Assembly (NCBI RefSeq): GCF_006569185.2
Contig: NZ_VIGC02000006.1
Span: 124,001 to 188,000 of the forward strand
Direction of reading: 5' to 3'
From: Litorilinea aerophila
GTDB lineage: Bacteria > Chloroflexota > Anaerolineae > Caldilineales > Caldilineaceae
DNA: 64,000 nucleotides
This document shows, in pieces, positions 32,767 to 45,250 of the stretch. Made by a program: the position numbers and the translations under genes. Every line of letters starts with the position of its first letter. The first letter of the stretch is position 1. Below the pieces are notes generated by a model, which saw only the letters and a list, made by a program, of their open reading frames with translations, did not search any database and was not told the origin of the DNA.

Positions 32767-33852
32767 ATGTCCCCAGTCAAAATCGGCGTGGTCGGCTGCG
32801 GCGCCATTGCCCAGGTCCACCACCTGCCCAACCTCTCTGACCTGCCGGACCTCTTCCAGGTGACCGCGGTCTGCGATGTGTCGCCCGGCGCCGCAGCCTA
32901 CGTGGCCCGCAAATTTCATGTGCCCCACCACTTCACCGACTACCGGGACCTGCTGGCCGCGGATGTGGACGCGGTCCTCCTCTGCCAGAGCGACCCCAAG
33001 ACGGAGGTGGCCGTGGCCGCGTTGGAGGCGGGCAAGCATCTCTTCATCGAAAAGCCCATGTGCTTCTCCCTGGAGGAGGCCGACGCCATCATCGATGCCC
33101 GGCGGCGCGCCGGCACCGTCGGACAGGTGGGCTACATGAAGGTCTACGATCCGGCGTACGAGTACGCCCGCCGGGAAGTGGCCGGCATGGCCAACATTCG
33201 GTTTGTCCAGGTGAATCATCTGCATCCCCGTAACGAACTCCACCTGCGTCAGTTTGACATCCGCCGCTTTAACGACGTCCCGGCTGGGGTGATGGAAGCG
33301 ACCCAGGCAGCCCGGCGGGCGGCCCGGCAGCAGGCCATCGGTGAAGTGTCGCCGGCGGTGGAACGAGCCTTTCACCTGATGGCCGGCAGCATGATCCACG
33401 ACCTGTACGGCATGCGGGTCATGCTGGGGCTCCCGGCCGAGATCATCAGCAGCGAGATCTGGCTGGATGGCCGGGCCGTCAGCGCGACCCTGGCCTACCC
33501 CAACGGCGCCCGCTGCGTGGCCAGCTGGGTGGACCTGCCCGATCTGTGGGACTTCAAGGAAACCCTGGAGGTCTATGGCGACGACAAGCGGGTTATTGTC
33601 TCGTATCCCACCGGCTTTGCCCGGGGCATCCTCTCTGCCGTGACCGTTCAGGGCATCGACGAGGAGGGGATCACCTTCCGGCGGGAGCCGGCCCTGGACT
33701 GGGAAAGCGCTTTCGTGCGGGAGCTGCGCCACTTCCACCAGTGCATCACCCAGGGGATACCATGCCGCACCCCTGTCGAGTCGGCCCGGGATGACATCCG
33801 CTTGATCATCCAGCTGGTGGAAGCGTACAAAGCCCGCCACCAGGCCACGTGA
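32767..33852 (+). CDS. Gfo/Idh/MocA family oxidoreductase, second copy
   Basis: The 361-residue protein has GCGGAGGAACCC before ATG 32767. The Rossmann motif G-V-V-G-C-G-A-I-A-Q-V-H is at 6-17, and the catalytic-Lys region reads F-I-E-K-P-M-C-F-S near 93-101. It shows only family-level resemblance to the one at 12871. It probably works with the preceding transporter operon, oxidising an imported sugar or polyol. A GTAGTGC-type repeat separates it from the racemase gene. Confidence 0.92.
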   Translation: MSPVKIGVVGCGAIAQVHHLPNLSDLPDLFQVTAVCDVSPGAAAYVARKFHVPHHFTDYRDLLAADVDAVLLCQSDPKTEVAVAALEAGKHLFIEKPMCFSLEEADAIIDARRRAGTVGQVGYMKVYDPAYEYARREVAGMANIRFVQVNHLHPRNELHLRQFDIRRFNDVPAGVMEATQAARRAARQQAIGEVSPAVERAFHLMAGSMIHDLYGMRVMLGLPAEIISSEIWLDGRAVSATLAYPNGARCVASWVDLPDLWDFKETLEVYGDDKRVIVSYPTGFARGILSAVTVQGIDEEGITFRREPALDWESAFVRELRHFHQCITQGIPCRTPVESARDDIRLIIQLVEAYKARHQAT

Positions 33853-33924
33853 ACTTGCTGCCAGGGCCGCCGGAATTGGCCTGAGTAGGATGCCGGAGAA
33901 GCGTTTGCCACCCCGGCAAACGGG

Positions 33925-33983
33925 GTGATACAGGCGGATTCTGGTATACTCGGATCCAGAATCCGCCTGCCATCCGGTATCAC
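33925..33983 (+). promoter_or_regulatory. Promoter enclosed by 14-bp inverted repeat (MFS gene)
   Basis: CAGGCGGATTCTGG (33931-33944) is perfectly complementary to CCAGAATCCGCCTG (33956-33969), with an 11-bp loop that contains the -10 box TATACT (33945-33950, with TGG before it). An outer pair GTGATAC (33925-33931) and GTATCAC (33977-33983) extends it. The start codon is at 33988. The layout suggests a repressor site or a DNA/RNA structural switch. The predicted start of transcription near 33957 falls in the right arm, so the full hairpin would not form in the RNA. Confidence 0.75.
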
Positions 33984-33987
33984 GCCT

Positions 33988-36222
33988 ATGCCCGCAGAAC
34001 CCACAACGGTGGAAAAGCTCCGTGGCCTGCCCTGGAGCGTCGCCACCAATGCCACCAACACCGTCTTTGTCCAGTTCACCTTTTTCGGTTCGGCCTTTGT
34101 TCTGTTCCTGGACCAGCTCCACCTGAGCAAGGCGGACATCGGTTTCATCCTTTCCCTGATTCCCTTTTCCAACCTGGTCGCCCTGGGCGTGGCCCCGGCG
34201 GTGGCGCGCTTTGGCTTCAAGCGCACTTTCCTCTGGTTCTATGGCGCGCGCAAAGCGGTCACGGCCCTGTTGCTGCTGACGCCCTGGGTGGTAGCCCACT
34301 GGGGAAGCCAGCTGGCCTTCTGGTTCGTGGCCAGTGTGGTGGCCCTCTTTGCCATCTTTCGCACGGTGGAGGAGACCGCCTACTACCCCTGGAACCAGGA
34401 ATTTGTCCCCAATTTCGTCCGGGGCAAGTACGCCGCCACCAGCAACATCTTCACGGCGCTGGTCGGCGTTGCCTCGGTGGCGGTGGCGGGCCTGGTGATC
34501 GAGCGCTCCCAGGGGCTGAACGGCTTCATGCTCCTGATTGCCGTGGGGGTTCTCTTCGGCTTTGCCTCCGTGTGGGCATCGGCCCACATCCCCGGGGGGG
34601 CGCCCCTCCAGGGGCCGGAGCTGGAGGCCAGCCGGAAGCGGCACCTGCTCCACGCCCTGCACGACGGGAACTTTGTTCGCTACTTGCTGGGGCTGGGGGT
34701 GATGACGTTGGGCATCACGCCATTGACCTCCTTTTTGCCCCTCTTCATGGAAGAGAAGGTGGGGCTGAGCTCAGGCAGCGTCATCCTCCTGCAGTTGGGC
34801 ACCCTGGTCGGCACTCTGGCATCCAGTTATCTATGGGGCTGGGCAGCCGACCGCTATGGAAGTCGGCCCGTCATGTTGACCGGGGCCGGGATGATTGTCC
34901 TGCTGCCCCTCTTTTGGTGGGCCATGCCCCGTCACGAGAGTTGGAGCCTCTACGTGGCCCTGCTGATCGCCTTCTTCCAGGGGGTGGCCAACCTGGGCTG
35001 GGGCATCGGCGCCGGGCGTCTCCTCTTCGTGGGGATTGTGCCGACGGACAAGAAGAACGACTACCTGGCCCTCTACTTTGCCTGGGCAGGGCTGGTGGCC
35101 GGCGCCAGCCAATGGATTGGGGGGCAAATTCTGGATGGCTCCCGGGATCTCTCTGGCCGGATCTGGCTGCTGGATGTGGATGCCTATACGCCGCTGTTTG
35201 TCCTGGCGCTGGGGCTTCCGCTGGTCAGTGTGGTGCTTCTGCGCCAGGTGCGGGGGGACAGCCCGGTGAGCATGGGCGAGTTCGCGGGGATCTTCCTGCG
35301 GGGCAATCCCTTTCTGGCCATGGGTTCCCTCATCCGCTTTTACCGGGCCCAGGAAGAGCACGACGCGGTGCGGGTGACCGCTCGCCTGGGCGACGCCCAC
35401 AGCCCGCTGACGGTGGACGAATTGTTGGAAGCCCTGGCCGATCCCCGCTTCAACGTGCGTTTTGAGGCCATCCTGGCCATCGCCCGGATGCCGCCCAACC
35501 CACGCCTGACCCAGGCCTTGGTGGACGTGCTCAACGGCAAGTCGCCAGCCTTGAGCGTGATTGCGGCCTGGGCCCTGGGCCGGATCGGCGACCGGGGCGC
35601 GCTGGATGCCCTGCGGGCCAGCCTGAATGCCGGTTACCGCTCCATCCAGGCCCACAGCGCCCGCTCCCTGGGGACCCTGGGCGATCAGGCCATGGTGCCA
35701 GAGCTGCTGGCGCGGCTGGCACAGGAATCGGATGAGGGGCTGCGGGTCGCCTACGCCTCGGCCCTGGGCAAGCTGGGGGCCCGGGGGGCCACCCGTCCCC
35801 TCCTGACGCTACTTCGGGACTGCCGGGACGAAGCCACCCGCATGGAGCTGGCCCTGGCGGTCGCCCGGCTGGTGGGCCAGGAGGGGCGTTTCATTCGGCT
35901 GTGGCGTCAGGCACGGGGTCAACCGGGTACGGCCCTGTCCCAGGCCGTGTCTGCAGTGGCCAGGGAGTGGCGTCGACACCTGGGGCAAGAGGAACCCCGC
36001 CTGGCCGAGCTGGCGACCTGCGCCGAGCTCTTTGCCCGGGAAGAATTGCTGGCAGCCGCCCAGGCGCTCAGCCAGCTCCTCCTCCAGGCGCCAGCCACCC
36101 TCTACGACGAGGAGATCCTGGATGTTCTGCATGAATGTGGCCTGCGGCTGCGCCTGTGTGGAGTTCGCCGTTTGGAGTACCTGCTGCTGGCTGTGCACAC
36201 GTTGCGCTGGGGCTGGCGCTGA
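33988..36222 (+). CDS. MFS transporter fused to C-terminal HEAT-repeat domain
   Basis: The 744-residue protein starts at ATG 33988; the frame is open upstream but only through the inverted repeat. Residues about 1-430 have the 12-helix major facilitator pattern (F-G-S-A-F-V-L-F-L-D-Q-L, Y-L-W-G-W-A-A-D-R-Y-G-S-R-P between halves). A linker leads into about 250 residues of HEAT/PBS-lyase repeats (A-L-A-D-P-R-F-N-V-R-F-E-A-I-L-A-I-A, A-A-W-A-L-G-R-I-G-D, S-A-R-S-L-G-T-L-G-D). The pump part probably exports or imports a small molecule; the repeats are likely a cytoplasmic protein-docking or sensing module. Such fusions are uncommon. Confidence 0.88.
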   Translation: MPAEPTTVEKLRGLPWSVATNATNTVFVQFTFFGSAFVLFLDQLHLSKADIGFILSLIPFSNLVALGVAPAVARFGFKRTFLWFYGARKAVTALLLLTPWVVAHWGSQLAFWFVASVVALFAIFRTVEETAYYPWNQEFVPNFVRGKYAATSNIFTALVGVASVAVAGLVIERSQGLNGFMLLIAVGVLFGFASVWASAHIPGGAPLQGPELEASRKRHLLHALHDGNFVRYLLGLGVMTLGITPLTSFLPLFMEEKVGLSSGSVILLQLGTLVGTLASSYLWGWAADRYGSRPVMLTGAGMIVLLPLFWWAMPRHESWSLYVALLIAFFQGVANLGWGIGAGRLLFVGIVPTDKKNDYLALYFAWAGLVAGASQWIGGQILDGSRDLSGRIWLLDVDAYTPLFVLALGLPLVSVVLLRQVRGDSPVSMGEFAGIFLRGNPFLAMGSLIRFYRAQEEHDAVRVTARLGDAHSPLTVDELLEALADPRFNVRFEAILAIARMPPNPRLTQALVDVLNGKSPALSVIAAWALGRIGDRGALDALRASLNAGYRSIQAHSARSLGTLGDQAMVPELLARLAQESDEGLRVAYASALGKLGARGATRPLLTLLRDCRDEATRMELALAVARLVGQEGRFIRLWRQARGQPGTALSQAVSAVAREWRRHLGQEEPRLAELATCAELFAREELLAAAQALSQLLLQAPATLYDEEILDVLHECGLRLRLCGVRRLEYLLLAVHTLRWGWR

Positions 36223-36234
36223 GGGTGACAGGGG

Positions 36235-36327
36235 GATTAGGTGATTGGATGATTCGGTGATTGGGGCAAGGGAGGAGGGGTATCACCTGGTTATCCGAAC
36301 CACCCAATCCCCCAATCCCCTAATCCC
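36235..36327. repeat. Facing arrays of 8-bp GATT units
   Basis: Four 8-mers of the form GATTNGGN run exactly in register at 36235-36266; three further units of the same form read on the opposite strand at 36301-36327, ending at the stop codon of the amidohydrolase gene. They lie between convergent genes and could fold as a long hairpin. Confidence 0.65.
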
Positions 36328-37301
36328 TACACCCCGGCATACCAGCGCTGTGCGTTGCGTCGATAGACCTTCTCCAGCACCTCGGGCGGCAGGTGAAGCC
36401 CCTCGGTTTCGTAGCCCCGCACGGTGACCGGGCCGCTTTTTTCCAGGTAGGCGAAGTGCATCTCGTAGGTCTCCCGGATGCGTGCCAGGGCTTCTGCCTT
36501 CTCGGCCGGCGCCATTTGGGAGATGGGCGTGCCCATCACCATGTCGGTGCCGAAGAGGATGCGGTCCTGGTAGTCGATGAAGAACTGGCGCACCTTGGAC
36601 GAGTCCTGCCGGGCCAGGTCGGCCAGCCGGGCGGAAATGTCCACGGCGAAGTTGGGATAGGCATCCAGCCGCTTGGCCACCTCGTCCACATCATGTTCCA
36701 GGCTGCCCAGATGGGCGCCGATAATGCGCAGATTCAGGTTTTTCTCCACCACCCGGTCCCGGGCCGCGATCAGGTCGGCGTGGGAGGGGACGTCGCTTTT
36801 GCCGTACATGTGCCACTGGGGGTTGCGGCTGTAGTAGCCGTAATGGGGGTTGTTTTCGTCCAGCGGCTGCCAGCAGGCCAGCGGTTCGGCGATGTGGAGG
36901 AGCAGGGCCCGGCCTCGGGCGGCGATATGTTTGAAGATGGGAGCAAAGATGGGATCGTCGATCATGACGTAGTCCCCGGCCGGATTTTTGACCTCCATGC
37001 CGATGTTTTTCCAGATTTTGCACGCCACGGCCTTGTTCTCGAAGTCCCGATCCAGCCCCAGGATGGCAAAGTTGGCATAGTCCGGGTCATCAAAGCGGGG
37101 CAGATCGATACTGGTGCACCAGCTGAAGCGCTGGGGGTAGCGCTGGGCCAGGTCCCGATAGCGATCGGCCTGTTCCCGCCACCGGCTGTCGTGGCTTTGG
37201 ACCAGGGTGATATTGAGCAATTTGATGTCCAGCTCCTCCAGCAGTCGGAGGAAATCCGGATCGTCGTCTCCATAGTGGATATGGGCATCGATAATCGTCA
37301 C
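36327..37301 (-). CDS. Amidohydrolase-2 family TIM-barrel hydrolase or decarboxylase
   Basis: The 324-residue protein opens with I-I-D-A-H7-I-H9, the metal-binding H-x-H of the family, and has H-I-A-E-P near 156, I-G-A-H-L-G-S-L near 214 and the late Asp in L-F-G-T-D-M-V near 271. Members hydrolyse or decarboxylate ring compounds and lactones. It is the downstream gene of a minus-strand run with two SDRs, suggesting a short catabolic pathway. The metal and substrate cannot be fixed from sequence. Confidence 0.88.
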   Translation of the reverse strand: MTIIDAHIHYGDDDPDFLRLLEELDIKLLNITLVQSHDSRWREQADRYRDLAQRYPQRFSWCTSIDLPRFDDPDYANFAILGLDRDFENKAVACKIWKNIGMEVKNPAGDYVMIDDPIFAPIFKHIAARGRALLLHIAEPLACWQPLDENNPHYGYYSRNPQWHMYGKSDVPSHADLIAARDRVVEKNLNLRIIGAHLGSLEHDVDEVAKRLDAYPNFAVDISARLADLARQDSSKVRQFFIDYQDRILFGTDMVMGTPISQMAPAEKAEALARIRETYEMHFAYLEKSGPVTVRGYETEGLHLPPEVLEKVYRRNAQRWYAGV

Positions 37302-37354
37302 GGTTCGCTTCCTTTCCTGTGAGATCCTCGGGATTTGGTGTCATCCTATCATCT

Positions 37355-38206
37355 TCAATAGTGGAGCTCCACCTCATCCAGGGGTTTGGGCACCAGGATG
37401 TCGTCTCGCCAGCGTTTGCGGAAGGATGGCCGCACCAGGGCTTCGGGCGACTGGAGGGTAAGACCGCCGTCGGCCGTGAGCACAATGCCCGTCACGAACG
37501 AGGCCAGGTCCGAGGCCAGGAAGAGGGCCACGTTGGCGATCTCGTCGGGTCGGCCGTAGCGGCCCAGGGGGTAGCAGTCCCGGGAAAGGTAGTCCTCCAA
37601 CGGGTCCTGGGCGATGCGGGCCGACTCCCGTTCGCCCACAATCTGGCCCGGGGCGATGGCATTGCAGCGGATGCCGTCCCGGCCGTAGTCCAGGGCGATG
37701 CTGCGGGTCAGGGCGTTGAGGCCGCCCTTGGCCGCGCCGTACAGGCCAAAGTGGGGGTTGGTGATGGTGGCGTTGACGGTGGAGATGAAGACGATGGCGC
37801 CGCCGCCCACCTTGACCATCTCGGGGATGCAATGCTTGGCGCCCAGCCAGGGGCCGGTCAGGGTGACGGCCAGGCCATGGTTCCACTCCTCCTGGGTGAA
37901 CTCAACGGCCCGTCGCAGGTAGGAGTGGCTGGCGTTGTGGACCAGGATGTCGATGCGGCCGAAGTGGTCCAGCGCCGCCTGGACCATGGCCTCCCAGGCG
38001 CTGGCATCCTGGACGTCGCCCATGACTGTGACGGCCTGTCCGCCTGCCTCGCGGATGCGCTGGGCGGTCTCCTCGAGCTTTTCCGCCCGTTGTCGGGTGT
38101 TGATGACCACTTTGGCCCCTTCCTGGGCGAAGCGGTAGGCGGTGGCGGCCCCGATGCCTCCCCAGGCGGCGCCGGCGACAATGGCTACTTTGTCCTGTAG
38201 CAGCAT
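37355..38206 (-). CDS. SDR family oxidoreductase with extended C-terminus
   Basis: The 283-residue protein has a cofactor site written G-A-A-W-G-G-I-G (12-19), N-A-S in place of N-A-G near 91, and Y-G-A-A-K in the active site. The C-terminus runs about 30 residues beyond the usual SDR length (A-D-G-G-L-T-L followed by Q-S-P-E-A-L-V-R-P). Its partner on the same strand is another SDR at 38303. The N-A-S variant is seen in some SDRs and does not by itself mean loss of activity. Confidence 0.9.
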   Translation of the reverse strand: MLLQDKVAIVAGAAWGGIGAATAYRFAQEGAKVVINTRQRAEKLEETAQRIREAGGQAVTVMGDVQDASAWEAMVQAALDHFGRIDILVHNASHSYLRRAVEFTQEEWNHGLAVTLTGPWLGAKHCIPEMVKVGGGAIVFISTVNATITNPHFGLYGAAKGGLNALTRSIALDYGRDGIRCNAIAPGQIVGERESARIAQDPLEDYLSRDCYPLGRYGRPDEIANVALFLASDLASFVTGIVLTADGGLTLQSPEALVRPSFRKRWRDDILVPKPLDEVELHY

Positions 38207-38239
38207 GGAATGATCCTTTCTGGGTGAATGGTAGGGAGT

Positions 38240-38298
38240 AGTCCGGAGTCCGGAGTCCGAAGTCCTGAGTCCAGACCCCGGACTGCGGACTCCGGACT
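38240..38298. repeat. Facing arrays of 7-bp AGTCCGG units
   Basis: Five adjacent 7-mers of the form AGTCCNN run 38240-38274; three more read on the opposite strand at 38280-38298. A short gap between them makes a strong hairpin possible. The array sits in the 96-bp gap between two minus-strand SDR genes. Confidence 0.7.
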
Positions 38299-38302
38299 TT
38301 CT

Positions 38303-39100
38303 TCAAAATGCCACATAGCCGCCACAGACCGGGATGCACTGGCCGGTGACGTAGTCGGAGAGGTCGGTGACCAGGAATTCCACCACTTTGGCACAGTCCT
38401 CCGGCGTACCCAGCCGGCGCAGCGGGATCTGGGGCTCCAACCGGGCCCGGCTTTCTTCGCTGTTGCGGCCTCCGGCAATGGCCCGGGAGGAGAGGATCCA
38501 TCCCGGCGCGATACAGTTCACGCAGATGCCAAAAGGTCCCAATTCAGCTGCCAGAACTCGAGTATACTGAATCACGCCTGCTTTGGCTACTTTGTAGGAC
38601 ATGTGGCCGCCATCTCGGCCGCTCCACAGGCCTGCCTGGGAGGCCACGTTGACGATCTTGCCGGAGCGGGCCTCCTTCATGGGGCGGCTGGCCGCCTGGC
38701 AGCAGTAGATGGTGCCGGTGAGGTTGATGTCCATGATGTAACGGTGATAATCGGGCGGCGTGTCCGAGGCCGAGTGGTGGGGCTGGGGGCGCAGGGCGCC
38801 GCCCGCATTGTTCACCAGAATGTCCAGCCGGCCGAAGGTTCCCAGGACTTCTTCCATCATGGCTTCCACTGCATCCGGATCGGTGACATCGGCCTGGATG
38901 CCCAGGGCACGCCGTCCCAGGGCCTCCACTTCCTCCATGACGGTGGCGGCGGTCAGGGGCTCGTCGTATTCAGCCGCCGCGTTGAGGTCGATGTCGTTGA
39001 TGACCACGTCGGCGCCCAGGCGGGCCAAATGCAGGACGTAGGCCCGGCCCAGCCCCCGGGCGCCCCCGGTGACCAGCGCGACTTTGCCTTGCAGTTTCAT
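38303..39100 (-). CDS. SDR family oxidoreductase
   Basis: The 265-residue classical SDR has T-G-G-A-R-G-L-G at 11-18, N-N-A-G near 97-100, catalytic Ser in N-V-A-S-Q-A and Y-K-V-A-K. Start ATG 39100 has ACAGGAG about 7 nt upstream. It is the first gene of the minus-strand run ending at 36327. The insertion between the second strand and its helix (N-A-A-A-E-Y-D-E) is slightly longer than usual, as in the peroxisomal-type multifunctional-enzyme SDRs. Confidence 0.9.
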   Translation of the reverse strand: MKLQGKVALVTGGARGLGRAYVLHLARLGADVVINDIDLNAAAEYDEPLTAATVMEEVEALGRRALGIQADVTDPDAVEAMMEEVLGTFGRLDILVNNAGGALRPQPHHSASDTPPDYHRYIMDINLTGTIYCCQAASRPMKEARSGKIVNVASQAGLWSGRDGGHMSYKVAKAGVIQYTRVLAAELGPFGICVNCIAPGWILSSRAIAGGRNSEESRARLEPQIPLRRLGTPEDCAKVVEFLVTDLSDYVTGQCIPVCGGYVAF

Positions 39101-39220
39101 CGGGCGACTCCTGTTGGGTGCAAATGGGTTGGGATCTGCAGGGTGGGCTTGACGGTTTCGCCTTTATGATACAATTTTTCGTTTCCAGGGAAAAGGTGCC
39201 GCCGGCTGGACGAATGAGGA

Positions 39221-39249
39221 TTGGTCGCGCCCGGCGCCCGTGCTATAAT
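39221..39249 (+). promoter_or_regulatory. Promoter of polX
   Basis: TTGGTC at 39221-39226 and TATAAT at 39244-39249 are separated by 17 bp, with TGC completing an extended -10. Transcription from about 39256 gives a 126-nt leader. Confidence 0.7.
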
Positions 39250-39259
39250 GGCCCTCACA

Positions 39260-39310
39260 CGCACAGATGTGCGACAGGCCGATGGCAGGCCGGGGGTCCG
39301 GCCCGCCATC
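39260..39310 (+). promoter_or_regulatory. Two consecutive hairpins in the polX leader
   Basis: CGCACA (39260-39265) pairs with TGTGCG (39268-39273), and GATGGCAGGCCGG (39281-39293) pairs with CCGGCCCGCCATC (39298-39310) with a single mismatch. There is no T-run, so these are not a terminator. They may stabilise the leader or control translation. Confidence 0.5.
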
Positions 39311-39381
39311 GCGCCCACACCTCATGTGACAGCACTCTGTAACAACACCGTGTCCAGCCATGGAAAGGTCCAGCGTCTGCC

Positions 39382-41163
<1,782 letters not shown>

Positions 41164-41178
41164 GCCCCAGGAGGGAAC

Positions 41179-41685
41179 ATGGTCAGGTCGTCCGGCAAGG
41201 CAGAACCCGTGAAACCGGCCCAGAGCCCCAGCGGCCGATCTTCAGGCGGGCCCACCTGGCCCATCGTTGTCTTGGTGTTGCTCTTTGTCGTCGTGGCCCT
41301 GGTGGTGGGCGTGCGGACCCTGGGGCCGGGTGAAACCGGAGGGACGCCCGAGGTGCAGCTCACGCCTGTGGTGGGCGGCATGGCCATCACCACGCCCGGG
41401 CCATCGCCCACTCCCACGCCGTCGCCCACCCCAGCCCTGGCGCCGGAACGGCCGGCCCTGGCCGCGGAAGGGGGCCTGCGCCTGTACGCCGATGCCTCCT
41501 TCGAGGCAGTGCTGCTGGACCGGTATCCCGCCGGTGCTCGCTTCACCGTCCTGGAGCCTAGTGGCGATTACGATGATTTTCCCGTGGCCCGGGAGGGCAG
41601 CCTGTGGGTCCGGGTCCGGGCGGCCGATGGGCTGGTGGGCTGGACGACCGTGGACCGCCTGGTGCCCGTCACAGACGGCCCGTAG
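41179..41685 (+). CDS. Membrane-anchored bacterial SH3 (SH3b) domain protein
   Basis: The 168-residue protein has AGGAGGG before ATG 41179, a short basic N-terminus, one transmembrane helix at about 28-46 (I-V-V-L-V-L-L-F-V-V-V-A-L-V-V-G), a Thr/Pro-rich linker near 73-90, and a C-terminal SH3b domain (L-R-L-Y-A-D-A-S-F ... L-W-V-R-V-R-A-A-D-G-L-V-G-W). SH3b domains bind peptidoglycan peptides or other partners outside the cell. It lies between polX and ligA but its function is probably unrelated to DNA repair. Confidence 0.8.
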   Translation: MVRSSGKAEPVKPAQSPSGRSSGGPTWPIVVLVLLFVVVALVVGVRTLGPGETGGTPEVQLTPVVGGMAITTPGPSPTPTPSPTPALAPERPALAAEGGLRLYADASFEAVLLDRYPAGARFTVLEPSGDYDDFPVAREGSLWVRVRAADGLVGWTTVDRLVPVTDGP

Positions 41686-41769
41686 GTCCGGTCTCCTGGT
41701 CGCTTCATGTACCCAGGTCACGCATCCTTGCGTGACCTACGAAAATTACCCGTAGGTCCGGGCTCCTGG
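41679..41769. repeat. Two direct copies of CGTAGGTCC repeat flanking a 10-bp hairpin
   Basis: A 21-bp sequence with core CGTAGGTCCGG begins at 41679 and again at 41749, 70 bp apart, with one or two changes. Between them AGGTCACGCA (41715-41724) pairs perfectly with TGCGTGACCT (41729-41738). The first copy overlaps the end of the SH3b gene. Related words occur at 11249 and 45421. Confidence 0.7.
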
Positions 41770-41809
41770 CCGGACAATGGATTCAATCGAATTGACGCTG
41801 CCGAGTTGA

Positions 41810-43909
<2,100 letters not shown>

Positions 43910-43945
43910 ATGCCGCCGGCGCCCAAGCCACCATCCAGGAGACCC

Positions 43946-45250
43946 ATGTACCTATACGACGCACCCCTGGCTCCAGCCCTCAAAGCTCTCCAGGAAGGCC
44001 AGCACAGCCTCTCCCTCTACGTGGAGCGCATGTGTCGCCGCCTGGAGCAGATCAACCCCGTCATCCAGGCCTTCCTGCCCGAGGAAGGCCGACTGGCCCG
44101 CCTGCGCCAGGATGTGAGCAGCCTGCGGGACCGCTTCCCAGATCCCCACGCCCGGCCGCCCCTGTACGGTGCGCTGGTAGGGGTCAAGGACATCATCCAC
44201 GTGGACGGCTTCGTGACCCGGGCCGGCAGCCAACTGCCGCCGGAGCTCTTTGCCGGCCCCGAAGCCACCTGTGTGCGCCAGCTGCGGGAGGCGGGCGCGC
44301 TCATCATGGGCAAGACGGTCACCACCGAGTTCGCCTATTTTGAGCCGGGGCCCACCCGCAACCCCCACAATCTGGACCACACCCCGGGCGGCTCCAGCAG
44401 CGGTTCTGCCGCGGCCGTGGCTGCGGGCCTCTGCACCCTGGCCCTGGGCACCCAGACCATCGGTTCCGTCATCCGACCTGCCGCCTACTGTGGCGTGGTG
44501 GGCTTCAAGCCCTCCCTGGGGCGCATCGCCACCGAGGGCATCATCTACTTTTCCCGTACGGTGGACCACGTGGGCCTCTTCACCCAGGATGTGGCGGGGA
44601 TGGCCCTGGCCGCGGCGGTTCTCTGCGAAGGCTGGCAGCCTGTGCAGCCCGAGGCGCTGCCCGTCCTGGGGGTGCCCGACGGCCCCTACCTGGCCCAGGC
44701 GGAGCCCGCGGCCCTGGAAGCCTTCGAGGAGCAGTTGTTGTGGCTTCAGGTGGGGGGCTACGAGGTACGACGGGTGGCCGCCCTGGATGACATCCAGGAG
44801 CTGAATCGGCTGCATCGGCGCCTGATCTTTGCCGAGTTTGCCCAGGAACATGCCCCTTTCTGGGAGCAGTACGTGGACCTCTACCGGCCCCAGACCCTGG
44901 AGGCCATCCGCACCGGGCTCACCGTGGGACCGGACGAACTGGCCGCGGCCTGGGCCCACTGCCTCGAGCTGCGACAGGAGCTGGCAAACCTCATGGCCCA
45001 GGCAGGCATTGACCTTTGGGCCTGCCCTGCAGCCACCGGCCCCGCGCCGGCCGGCCTCCACGCCACCGGCGACCCCAACATGAACCTCCCCTGGACCCAC
45101 GCGGGCATGCCTGCGGTGACCGTGCCGGCCGGCCGCACCGAAACAGGACTTCCCCTGGGCCTGCAACTGGTGGCTCCCTTCGGCGACGACGAGCGGCTGC
45201 TGGCCTGGGCCGGCCCCATCGCCCAACGGCTGGCCATCATGGACGGATGA
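43946..45250 (+). CDS. Amidase signature family enzyme
   Basis: The 434-residue protein is started at ATG 43946 because CAGGAG lies 6 nt upstream; ATG 43910 overlaps the ligA stop and would add 12 unlikely residues. The Ser-cisSer-Lys triad is seen as K81 in G-V-K-D-I-I, cis-Ser in G-G-S-S-S-G-S (about 151) and nucleophile Ser174 in T-Q-T-I-G-S-V-I-R. The length is shorter than GatA and the C-terminal half is unlike it, so this is more likely a general amidase than a tRNA amidotransferase subunit. Substrate unknown. Confidence 0.9.
   Translation: MYLYDAPLAPALKALQEGQHSLSLYVERMCRRLEQINPVIQAFLPEEGRLARLRQDVSSLRDRFPDPHARPPLYGALVGVKDIIHVDGFVTRAGSQLPPELFAGPEATCVRQLREAGALIMGKTVTTEFAYFEPGPTRNPHNLDHTPGGSSSGSAAAVAAGLCTLALGTQTIGSVIRPAAYCGVVGFKPSLGRIATEGIIYFSRTVDHVGLFTQDVAGMALAAAVLCEGWQPVQPEALPVLGVPDGPYLAQAEPAALEAFEEQLLWLQVGGYEVRRVAALDDIQELNRLHRRLIFAEFAQEHAPFWEQYVDLYRPQTLEAIRTGLTVGPDELAAAWAHCLELRQELANLMAQAGIDLWACPAATGPAPAGLHATGDPNMNLPWTHAGMPAVTVPAGRTETGLPLGLQLVAPFGDDERLLAWAGPIAQRLAIMDG

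Noticed and set aside
41715-41738. 10-bp hairpin as a terminator before ligA
   Set aside because: No T-run follows, and it lies between two copies of a dispersed repeat, so a repeat explanation is simpler.
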